From Ornithinicoccus halotolerans (GTDB lineage: Bacteria; Actinomycetota; Actinomycetes; Actinomycetales; Dermatophilaceae), in contig NZ_WIQI01000002.1 in assembly GCF_009602535.1 (NCBI RefSeq), positions 44,320 through 108,319 of the forward strand: a stretch of DNA of 64,000 nucleotides, written 5' to 3'. The notes below the pieces were generated by a model that saw only the letters and a program-made list of their open reading frames with translations, did not search any database and had not been told where the DNA came from. How positions within the stretch are numbered: position 1 is the stretch's first letter; the number at the start of each line of letters is the position of its first letter. Of the stretch, positions 8,495 to 15,999 are shown in pieces. The position numbers were made by a program, and so were the translations under genes.

Positions 8495-9628
8495 GTGAGG
8501 GGTCAGGTACTCATGATCAGCTGTGAGGGACCTTACCCCGGCTCAGCGATGGAAGCCCACCTGAATGGGGTCAGGCGCGCGCTGGAGTCGTACGAGGTTC
8601 GTGTTGAAACAGCCTGGCCAACGATCCAATCAGCTGGGCTCCGGCGCGCGTTCGAGCTGGCACAGGTTCAGTTCCGGGCTACTCGGCGATTACGACGCCA
8701 TGACTCGGTGTACCTACGCTTTCATCCGTTCGCCTTCGTTGTTTCGGCAGCATGCCGGCTCATGCGAGTGCCGTACGTTGTCGAAGTGAACGGATCAACC
8801 GATGATGCGCTATTGGCTCATCCTCGCTTGGCTCCCTTAGCATCTGTGCTACGCGGATTGGCGCAGCTTCAACTGGGTGGAGCTTCGGGCCTGATTGCGG
8901 TGACCCCCGGTCTAGAGATCTGGGCACGGGAGGTCGCCGGGCGCCCCGTTCCTAGCACGTGGCTCCCCAATGGTGCGGAACTCCGGTTGCAATCCCGACG
9001 TGCAAAGCCCGATACTCCTCCGTACGCTGTCTTCGTCGGCAAACTGGCCCCTTGGCAGGGAATTGTGCAGTTGCTGGAGGCGGCCGCCCACGGCGACTGG
9101 CCGCAGGAACTCCGCCTCGTGATTGTAGGGGATGGTGCACACGCCGAGCTGGTCGCTAAGAACGCCGCGACGTTGAGCCACGTCGAGTACAGGGGCGCCC
9201 AGTCCCGCAAGGATGCCCAGGACATCCTGAGCCGAGCCGTGATGAGCATAAGCACACAGTCGGTTTCGCTAGCACGTAACAAGCGCGGAGTTTCGCCACT
9301 TAAGGTTGCGGAAAGCCTCATGCTCGGCGTGCCCGTGGTCGTGAGTTCGGTCAATGTATCTGCGCAAGATATCAGCGCCGCCCACGTTGGAAGCCTTGTG
9401 ACAAGGGACGAGCCTCAACAGTTGGCCGCGGCGGTGAAAGATCTGTGGGCGATGGTGAACCGGCAGCCTTCAGTCCGGGATCGCGCTGCGAAGTTAGCGG
9501 TTGATAAACTGTCCTGGGAAGAGATTGGGCGAAAGACATACATGTTCATGACCTCTGTCGTTCCTAGCCTCGCCCCCGAAAGCGGGCACAGTCGATCTGT
9601 CGGGCCGTACGACCAGGAACATCCATGA
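8495..9628 (+). CDS. Glycosyltransferase family 4
   Basis: About 377 residues with a GT-B fold. The N-terminal domain begins QVLMISCEGPYPGSAMEAHL and the linker enters VNGSTDD. The C-terminal domain has AVFVGKLAPWQGIVQLLEA and LRLVIVGDGAHAELV, and a nucleotide-sugar site around SPLKVAESLMLGVPVVVS in place of the canonical EGxP...E. The start is uncertain: GTG 8480, GTG 8495 and ATG 8513 are in frame, none with an ideal ribosome site. It probably adds one sugar to the lipid-linked repeat. A TTA leucine codon at 8690 is unusual for such DNA. Confidence 0.85.
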   Translation: MRGQVLMISCEGPYPGSAMEAHLNGVRRALESYEVRVETAWPTIQSAGLRRAFELAQVQFRATRRLRRHDSVYLRFHPFAFVVSAACRLMRVPYVVEVNGSTDDALLAHPRLAPLASVLRGLAQLQLGGASGLIAVTPGLEIWAREVAGRPVPSTWLPNGAELRLQSRRAKPDTPPYAVFVGKLAPWQGIVQLLEAAAHGDWPQELRLVIVGDGAHAELVAKNAATLSHVEYRGAQSRKDAQDILSRAVMSISTQSVSLARNKRGVSPLKVAESLMLGVPVVVSSVNVSAQDISAAHVGSLVTRDEPQQLAAAVKDLWAMVNRQPSVRDRAAKLAVDKLSWEEIGRKTYMFMTSVVPSLAPESGHSRSVGPYDQEHP

Positions 9629-9854
9629 TAGAATCGGACCCCAGCGCGGCGACCATGGCGTTGCGTTCGTAAGAGGTACTGCGCCGGGTATGCACAAATT
9701 CGCCAGGGGCAACTCCAACGCCGTGACGACAGTCGACAGACTCGTGATGGGCGGGTAGACATGCAAATCCCTCACCATGCTTGTCACCTTGGCAGTGTGA
9801 AACTGCGCAGGTCAGCATACCTACGGCTCGCCTGCACTGCGTCAGGGAGGGACA
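9629..9854. other. Intergenic region before the polymerase gene
   Basis: About 225 bp. Short open frames here look like chance. No promoter or hairpin was convincing apart from the GGGAGGGAC ribosome site just before 9855. Confidence 0.3.
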
Positions 9855-11246
9855 ATGAGCGGTGGTGATATAGTTGTTTATCTCGTTTACAGCGTCATAG
9901 CGGTCTTCTTGATCGCTCTAACATATCAGTCTTGCCTACGTGGATTCTCCGTTCTTCCGCTGGTCCTCTTCGCGGGAATTGAGGTGGCGGTTGTATGGCC
10001 TGCTTTGGTGCCTAGTGCCTATTCATTGGAAAGTATGGCCGGAATCTTAGCAGCAGCAGGCCTCCTCGCCGCCGCGCTCGCGTATTACCCTTTCGCTGGC
10101 GGCCAAGCGGGAATGCGAAAGTGGCGCGAGCGGGCATCGATCTTGCAAACGGACACCTCACGCGATCTACAGACGGGACTGTGGATACTGACCGGAATTC
10201 TTGCCGCGATTGGGTCTTGGCGGCTTGGGAACGTGGTCACTGTGCGCTCCGGTGTTTCCTGGCTGCTGAGTCCGTCACAGGCCTCAAGCGAGTTGGCTTC
10301 AATTCGCGAGTCACGTAGGTTGCTGACAAAGGGGCACCTGTTACTAGGGGAGGAGTACCAAGGGCAAGGCTTCTTCAATGCCTTGACGGACATTGGGTGG
10401 CAGGCAGTGGTTGCCATCGCTGTGCTGCTCCTTGCGAGCAAGGGGTGGAAGCAGGCGTGGACCTGCCTGTTCCCAATAGTGCTTGCCTTCGCGTTTCTCG
10501 TCAGTAGCGGGGTGCGAACGCCCGTTATTCTGGCCTCCATCGTGGGTGCAACCACGATGATGCTGACTCGGCCGCCGCGTGCTCGCACCTTCGTAAGCCT
10601 CAGCTGTTTGGTCGCCGCAATCGTATTGATTATTATGCCACTGTCAAAAGGCGCCGAGCGGGGTGGTGAGTCGTTGGGCGAGCGCTTTATGGCTTTGGTG
10701 GAGCGCGTTACTGACGGTAACGGAAGAAACAATGCGGCCATTGTGGAACTGGTTAACAGTGGGGACTTGCCGGTTGGGTACGGCAGCCTGTTCCTTGAAC
10801 GGCTCGCTGTGATGGTTCCAGGTGTCAACGCGGACGCACCGTTCGCTTTTCGGCTAACGCAGCTCGCCTACGGAGGAGGGAACAACGTCACCGGTTACGC
10901 GACCCCAACGCAGTATGGACTCCTCTACGCTGACTGGGGACCCGTGGGTGTACTCTTCGGCTACCTGTTCACTGGCATTCTTCTCGCCGTGGTCTGGAAT
11001 TTGGTGCTGCGCGTGGAACACGACGCGGCACCCGCACTCGCAGGCGTGGCCGTTATGCATCTTGCCTATATGTCCATCACCGGAGTGCACGGCTTGCTCA
11101 CAACGGCCGCTCTACTAGCTGCAGTTGGTGGCGTCGTTTTCGCACCTGGCTGGCTGAGTCGCCACTGGCGAGCTGGCCGAACGAGCGCAAGCGAGGAGGA
11201 TGCCGGTGCCAAGCCCCACGCGGCGCAGCGCGCAAACATGCCGTGA
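9855..11246 (+). CDS. O-antigen/exopolysaccharide polymerase-like membrane protein (Wzy-type)
   Basis: 463 residues with about 10-12 hydrophobic segments and one long extracytoplasmic loop (roughly residues 265-365, with NNAAIVELVNSGDLPVGYGS), the usual layout of Wzy polymerases. The assignment rests on topology and neighbours because Wzy sequences diverge strongly. The ribosome site is GGGAGGGAC. A TTA codon at 10047 and low GC match the rest of the core. Wzy would join flipped repeat units outside the membrane, with chain length set by the Wzz/BY-kinase at 333-1784. Confidence 0.75.
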   Translation: MSGGDIVVYLVYSVIAVFLIALTYQSCLRGFSVLPLVLFAGIEVAVVWPALVPSAYSLESMAGILAAAGLLAAALAYYPFAGGQAGMRKWRERASILQTDTSRDLQTGLWILTGILAAIGSWRLGNVVTVRSGVSWLLSPSQASSELASIRESRRLLTKGHLLLGEEYQGQGFFNALTDIGWQAVVAIAVLLLASKGWKQAWTCLFPIVLAFAFLVSSGVRTPVILASIVGATTMMLTRPPRARTFVSLSCLVAAIVLIIMPLSKGAERGGESLGERFMALVERVTDGNGRNNAAIVELVNSGDLPVGYGSLFLERLAVMVPGVNADAPFAFRLTQLAYGGGNNVTGYATPTQYGLLYADWGPVGVLFGYLFTGILLAVVWNLVLRVEHDAAPALAGVAVMHLAYMSITGVHGLLTTAALLAAVGGVVFAPGWLSRHWRAGRTSASEEDAGAKPHAAQRANMP

Positions 11247-11321
11247 CTTCAGCCATTATCGGCAGTGTGACAGCATCTCCTTGGACGCTCACGTAGCCTC
11301 GCGGGCATGGGGAAATCGAGT

Positions 11322-12263
11322 TTAGGCGGATCCGAACTCGGTCCGCTTATACCAATCGACAGTTGCTCTTAGCCCCTCGGTCAAGGGGACTGGCGTGACC
11401 CCTGGAAATAGGTCCCGCAGAGACGCGTTCGCAGCCTGAGAGTGCCGAACATCGCCTGGGCGTGGTTCCCTATGAACGACGGCCGGTGCTGTATTAGTAA
11501 GTTCCATAAGTGTGCCCGTCAGCTCATTGATGGTTGTGCGTGTCCCGAAGGCCAGATTCACTGGCTCTGCGTGCGTCACTCCCCGTTCGACGGCTTCCAA
11601 GAGTACGCGTACGACAGATCCTACGAAGGTGAAGTCACGGGAGGTCGCTCCGTCACCGTTGATGTAGACGGGTCGCCCGGAAAGCATGGCGTCGATGAAG
11701 GTGGGAACGACCGCTGCATACGTATGGCGGGCCGACTGCCGAGGGCCATAGACGTTGAAGAAGCGCAATGCCAAAGTAGAAAGACCATAGGACTGCTGAG
11801 CGGCTAGCACATATTGTTCGGCGGCCAACTTCGCCGCGGCATACGGACTCATGGGCCTGATCCATTCGCGTTCGTGTTTCGGTAGCTTTGGATTCATGCC
11901 GTACACGGACGAGGAGGAAGAATAGACGAAGTGCTTCACCTTTGCTTCAGTTGCGGCAATGAGCATCTCCAGAGTCCCGGTCGCATTGGCTGCATGGCTG
12001 GCCAGCGGGTCAGCGATACTGCGTGGAACGCTTCCAAGCGCTGCAAGGTGGACTACGCTGTCGACATTGCCGGATAATGCAACAGTTCGGCAGGAACTGT
12101 CCAGGATACTTCCTTCTATGAGTTCTACATCGAGGCCTGCAAGGTTGTCGCGAGAACCAGTGCTAAAGTCATCGAGAATGCGCACAGAATAACCCTTACG
12201 GATGGCGTCTGCCGCCAAATTTGAACCGATGAAGCCGGCTCCGCCTGTGACCAATATCCTCAT
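11322..12263 (-). CDS. NAD-dependent UDP-sugar epimerase/dehydratase (extended SDR, GalE/WbpP-like)
   Basis: 313 residues. The Rossmann motif is GGAGFIGSNL at the N-terminus, the catalytic Ser/Tyr/Lys are in YSSSSSVYG and YAAAK, and the substrate region contains ALRFFNVYGPRQ. Ribosome site GGAGGGAC precedes the ATG. Likely a UDP-GlcNAc/UDP-GalNAc or UDP-Glc/UDP-Gal 4-epimerase supplying a sugar donor; substrate is not decided by sequence alone. It is the last gene of the minus-strand glycan operon and converges on the polymerase gene with 75 bp between stops. Confidence 0.87.
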   Translation of the reverse strand: MRILVTGGAGFIGSNLAADAIRKGYSVRILDDFSTGSRDNLAGLDVELIEGSILDSSCRTVALSGNVDSVVHLAALGSVPRSIADPLASHAANATGTLEMLIAATEAKVKHFVYSSSSSVYGMNPKLPKHEREWIRPMSPYAAAKLAAEQYVLAAQQSYGLSTLALRFFNVYGPRQSARHTYAAVVPTFIDAMLSGRPVYINGDGATSRDFTFVGSVVRVLLEAVERGVTHAEPVNLAFGTRTTINELTGTLMELTNTAPAVVHREPRPGDVRHSQAANASLRDLFPGVTPVPLTEGLRATVDWYKRTEFGSA

Positions 12264-12295
12264 CTGCGCGTCCCTCCGTCCGTATGGGCTTGCCC

Positions 12296-13606
12296 TCAGG
12301 TGCGCCTACCGTAGGCAGTGTCATAAAGTTCTATGAGGCCATCCCAGATCGAGTGGCGTGAAAAGTCGGTGACTGCGCGCCGACGCGCAGCCTGTCCGAG
12401 GCGCAGACGCAATGTTGCGTCCCGATAAAGCCTCGCCAACGCTTCAGCTAACGCTAAGTGATCGTCCACCGGAACCAGGAGTCCGGTCTGTTCATGGACC
12501 ACAGCGTCCCGGGATCCGGTTGCCGTGGTCGCGACCGCAGGTACGGCCATACAAGCTGCTTCAAGCACCACGTTCGGGAAACCCTCCCGGTGTGTGGGAA
12601 GAGCGAGAACATCGCAGGCGGCCAGGGTGGACGCAACGTTAGAGGACCAGCCGATCTTACAGAGACGGGGGCCCAACTCGCGAAGGAGTTCCTCCATTGC
12701 TGGGTCCTCCACCCTGCCCTGAACGATAAGAACAGCATCCTTCAGCTCTGGTGTTTTCATGGACTCAACCAGCGAGGGGATCCCTTTGTCCGCTCGGACG
12801 CGACCCACGAATCCGACGCAGTAGGCGTCATTAGGAATAGCGAGATGCTCACGGGCGTCCTCTCGTTGCAAGGGACTGAGTGTGAACCGGTCCGGGTCGA
12901 CACCGTTGCTACTGCCTTGCCCTATGACCACCATCTTCTGGGGCGCACCCAGCCTGTAGCGGACAACCTCCTCGGCTAGACTCGGACTTACTGCGACCAC
13001 ATGAGTGGACATGTACATGCATAACTTTTCGATTGCCGCAAGCAGTTTCCTCATTGGGCCCTGGCCGCTTTCGAGACGGAGCCCGCGCAATACATATATG
13101 CGAGTGGGCACTCGGAGCATCCAGGCGGCTAAGCCGGCGAGGAGGGATGCTTTCGGGGTGCTATAGTTCACAATGTCTGGCTTGAGGCGGGCGATAAGCG
13201 AAGTCCATTCAATGAAGGCCCTCAGGTCTCGCCAAATAGAGATATCTCGCTGGACCATGATCGTGTGCAACTGCACGCCCTCGAGTTGGGCGAAGTCGCT
13301 AAGGCCTGGCCCTGGGCTGCAGCTGAGGTGAACGTCCCAGTCTTGTGACTGTATGTACCGCAGTTGGCCACGGAGAAAGCTCATGGCCGTAGTGTGGTGA
13401 GTAATGGCATACAGGATTCGTCGTCTGTGGCTGCCCCGTGCAACGGACGACAGCGGCGCGGGCGCCCGGCGAGCCTCTTTGAGGTTCTTCCTATCCGCAC
13501 GCACGAGGGCGGTTATGTAGGTGCTTATAGTAGTAGGTGGAGGAACCTTAAAGGGGCGTACGCTCACCTCTGCGTGCGGTAATTGAGTACGTGGTGAACG
13601 GCGCAT
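12296..13606 (-). CDS. Glycosyltransferase family 4 (PglA/CapM-like)
   Basis: About 436 residues from the ATG at 13606, which overlaps the acetyltransferase TGA (TGATG); an in-frame start 36 bases earlier exists. The GT domain begins near residue 63 (RRRILYAITHHTTAMSFL), after a ~60-residue Arg-rich extension. The C-terminal domain shows VGFVGRVRADKGIPSLVE and the nucleotide-sugar motif HREGFPNVVLEAACMAVPAV. Neighbouring diNAcBac genes suggest it adds a second sugar to a bacillosamine-like first sugar, as PglA does; that is inference. GC content is lower than the genome average. Confidence 0.85.
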   Translation of the reverse strand: MRRSPRTQLPHAEVSVRPFKVPPPTTISTYITALVRADRKNLKEARRAPAPLSSVARGSHRRRILYAITHHTTAMSFLRGQLRYIQSQDWDVHLSCSPGPGLSDFAQLEGVQLHTIMVQRDISIWRDLRAFIEWTSLIARLKPDIVNYSTPKASLLAGLAAWMLRVPTRIYVLRGLRLESGQGPMRKLLAAIEKLCMYMSTHVVAVSPSLAEEVVRYRLGAPQKMVVIGQGSSNGVDPDRFTLSPLQREDAREHLAIPNDAYCVGFVGRVRADKGIPSLVESMKTPELKDAVLIVQGRVEDPAMEELLRELGPRLCKIGWSSNVASTLAACDVLALPTHREGFPNVVLEAACMAVPAVATTATGSRDAVVHEQTGLLVPVDDHLALAEALARLYRDATLRLRLGQAARRRAVTDFSRHSIWDGLIELYDTAYGRRT

Positions 13607-14256
13607 CAGGACGCTGGCACTCCCTTTACGACCTGGGCGCAAGCGACGTCTCTGACTACGACCGCCCCAGCGCCGACTACTGCGCGAGCTCCTACCGTCA
13701 ACCGCTGGAGGACTGTGGCGTTAGCGCCGACGTAAACGGAGTGGCCCAGGTGCACTTCTCCCGAAATGCAGGACGCTGGGTTCAAGCGACTGTAAGGCCC
13801 GATGGTCGTGTCGTGGCCAACGGCGACGTTCTGGTCCACCTGCACGTGCTGGCCAAGGATGACGTCGATGCTGAGCCGGGCCCCCGGTGCGACGATGCAA
13901 CCACTGTCGATGACAACGCCGTGTCCGACCGTGGTCTCCGGATGGACCAGAGGGGGATAGTGAGTTGACGGCGGCAACATATCGACGATCCGATTGCGGG
14001 TTGTTGGGTCACCGACGGCGACTACCACGGCAGCCGCGGGACCCGCGTTGTTGACTGCTTCGGGGACGGTGCCCAGGTACTGAGTGCCGGAGCGCGCCAG
14101 AGACCGTAGCGCCCGTTCCGACGGGTTGTCGTCGGCTACGCCGAGGAGCTGCCAACTGTCACCGACGAGGTTGAGTGCGCGGACGATGCTGATCACCTCG
14201 CGCCCAAACCCGCCTGCGCCGACGATTAGCAGGGAGCGTCCCCCCACGGCCGTCAC
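13606..14256 (-). CDS. pglD: Sugar O/N-acetyltransferase, NeuD/PglD family
   Basis: 216 residues. The N-terminal Rossmann-like domain starts LLIVGAGGFGREVISIV and is followed by a left-handed beta-helix of hexapeptide repeats (VGHGVVIDSG, VAPGARL, VGHDTTIG, VGANATVL). His in NVAVGHDTTIG occupies the position of the catalytic His of Campylobacter PglD. It would N-acetylate UDP-4-amino-4,6-dideoxy-GlcNAc to UDP-diNAc-bacillosamine. It overlaps pglC by 4 bp and the downstream glycosyltransferase by 1 bp. Other sugar acetylation roles are possible, but the pglF/E/C neighbours favour this one. Confidence 0.8.
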   Translation of the reverse strand: MTAVGGRSLLIVGAGGFGREVISIVRALNLVGDSWQLLGVADDNPSERALRSLARSGTQYLGTVPEAVNNAGPAAAVVVAVGDPTTRNRIVDMLPPSTHYPPLVHPETTVGHGVVIDSGCIVAPGARLSIDVILGQHVQVDQNVAVGHDTTIGPYSRLNPASCISGEVHLGHSVYVGANATVLQRLTVGARAVVGAGAVVVRDVACAQVVKGVPAS

Positions 14257-14855
14257 CGCCTCGGGCCTCGGTAGACCGGCATTGTGGCCGCTCCGGGCGC
14301 TGTGATGCCCTGGCGTTCTATGACTCGGAGCACTGTGGCCGCGAGAATCTGAAGGTCCCGACGTAGGCTGTGGTTCTCCACGTAGTCCAGGTCGAGGGCG
14401 AAGCGCTCGGACCAGTTGAGGGAGTTGCGGCCCTTCACCTGTGCAAGCCCCGTCAGGCCGGGGCGGACATCGTGTCGGCGAGCCTGCTCGGGCGTGTACT
14501 CGTGGAGGTACTCCATCAGTAAAGGTCTGGGTCCGACCAGGCTCATATCACCGCGGATGACGTTGAGCAGAGTGGGAAGTTCATCGATGCTGCTTGCTCT
14601 CAGGAAGCAACCCAGGGGGGTTAGACGAGAGGCGTCGTCTACACGTCCGGAGGTGGGGTCAACAGGACGCATCGTACGCAACTTAACCATGGTAAATGGC
14701 TTGCCATGCAGGCCCGGGCGCCGCTGGCAGAAGAAGACTGGAGCACCCATCACCGCCCTCACGGCGACTGCCCCTCCCAGTTGAATGGGTGCGGTGAGCA
14801 CGTACGCAGGTACGGCGAGGAGGAGGTCGAGCGCGCGCTTTCCTCGGTAGCTCAC
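14253..14855 (-). CDS. pglC: Initiating phosphoglycosyltransferase, small monotopic PglC type
   Basis: 200 residues, the size of stand-alone PglC-like enzymes. One N-terminal hydrophobic helix (LDLLLAVPAYVLTAPIQL) acts as a re-entrant anchor. The catalytic Asp-Glu pair lies in RASSIDELPTLLNV, followed by GDMSLVGPRPLL and RPGLTGLAQV. It transfers a phospho-sugar from a UDP donor to undecaprenyl phosphate at the inner membrane face, starting the repeat unit. Between pglE and pglD, the expected donor is UDP-diNAcBac. Overlaps pglD by 4 bp. Confidence 0.88.
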   Translation of the reverse strand: MSYRGKRALDLLLAVPAYVLTAPIQLGGAVAVRAVMGAPVFFCQRRPGLHGKPFTMVKLRTMRPVDPTSGRVDDASRLTPLGCFLRASSIDELPTLLNVIRGDMSLVGPRPLLMEYLHEYTPEQARRHDVRPGLTGLAQVKGRNSLNWSERFALDLDYVENHSLRRDLQILAATVLRVIERQGITAPGAATMPVYRGPRR

Positions 14856-14862
14856 GGAGCCG

Positions 14863-15999
14863 TCACCTCGCTAGGGCTGATTGAAAGAGGTCGATAACTC
14901 GGGCGATCTGGTCATCTCTCAGATTTGCGCCGCTGGGCAGCGTGACGCCAGTGGAGAAAAGTCGTTCAGACGCACCAGTGACGAAGGATCGTGCTCCGCC
15001 GAATACCGGCTGCAGGTGCATTGGCTTCCAAAGGTGGCGCACCTCGACATCGTGACAGTTCAGAGAGGCAACCAGGCGGTCGGCCGTCAAATCATAACTC
15101 TCCCGATCCACAGTTACACAGGTGAGCCAACAGTTGTCGCAGGCGTCCGCGTCGGCCCCATCTCCCAGGAACCTCACCCCGGCCAGGTTACCGAGACCCT
15201 CCCGGTAAAGCTGCCGAATGGCGCGGCGCCGGCCGATCATGTGATCGAGCCGCCGCAGCTGTCCTCTGCCCAGAGCGGCGAGGATGTTGGACATGCGGTA
15301 GTTGTAACCAATCTCTTTGTGCTCATACCAAGGAACGGGCTCACGCGCCTGAGTGGCCAGGGTTCGCGCGTGCTCAATCAGCGGCCCGTCGTCACCGAGC
15401 AGCATCCCGCCGCCGGACGTGGTCATGATCTTGTTGCCGTTGAAGGAAAGCGCGGCACAACGGCCGAAGGAGCCGGCGGGCTTTCCCCCACGGCGGGCGC
15501 CCAAGGCTTCTGCCGCATCCTCGATCAGCGCGATGCCACGATTTGCGAGGGCCGGCTCGATCGCCTCGTAGTCCGCCGCGCGACCGAACAAATCCACGGC
15601 CATTACAGCAGCGACGGTGCGTCCCTCATCCCGGAGCTCATCCACCGCCTGCAGCAGGAGGACTGGGTCCACATTTCCGTCCGATGGCCGGGAGTCGACG
15701 AAGACGGGCTCTGCCCCGGTGTAGACCACCGCGTTGGCTGACGCGGCGAAGGTCATGGACGGCAGCACGACACAAGTGCCCGGGCCAGCGCCCAGTTCCA
15801 GCAGAGCGAGGTGGAGGGCAGCGGTACCCGACGCCAGGGCGACTGCGTGCTTAACACCGACGCGGTCGGCGATCTCAGCCTCGAAGGCCTCCACGTCGGG
15901 CCCCAGCGGCGCAATCCAACCAGATCGCAGAGCAGCCAGGACGAACTGCTCCTCGACCTCCGTGACTTCTGCCTTGGATAAGTGAATTCGTTCACTCAT
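14863..15999 (-). CDS. pglE: PLP-dependent sugar aminotransferase (DegT/DnrJ/EryC1/StrS, PglE-like)
   Basis: 378 residues, full length. SGTAALHLAL binds the cofactor phosphate, the Asp in LIEDAAEALGA contacts the PLP ring nitrogen, and the internal aldimine Lys is in FNGNKIMTTSGGGM. YNYRMSNILAALGRGQL is the family's substrate loop. It would aminate the C4 ketone made by the PglF-like dehydratase. The ATG overlaps the pglF stop by 8 bp, so the pair is translationally coupled. Confidence 0.88.
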   Translation of the reverse strand: MSERIHLSKAEVTEVEEQFVLAALRSGWIAPLGPDVEAFEAEIADRVGVKHAVALASGTAALHLALLELGAGPGTCVVLPSMTFAASANAVVYTGAEPVFVDSRPSDGNVDPVLLLQAVDELRDEGRTVAAVMAVDLFGRAADYEAIEPALANRGIALIEDAAEALGARRGGKPAGSFGRCAALSFNGNKIMTTSGGGMLLGDDGPLIEHARTLATQAREPVPWYEHKEIGYNYRMSNILAALGRGQLRRLDHMIGRRRAIRQLYREGLGNLAGVRFLGDGADADACDNCWLTCVTVDRESYDLTADRLVASLNCHDVEVRHLWKPMHLQPVFGGARSFVTGASERLFSTGVTLPSGANLRDDQIARVIDLFQSALAR

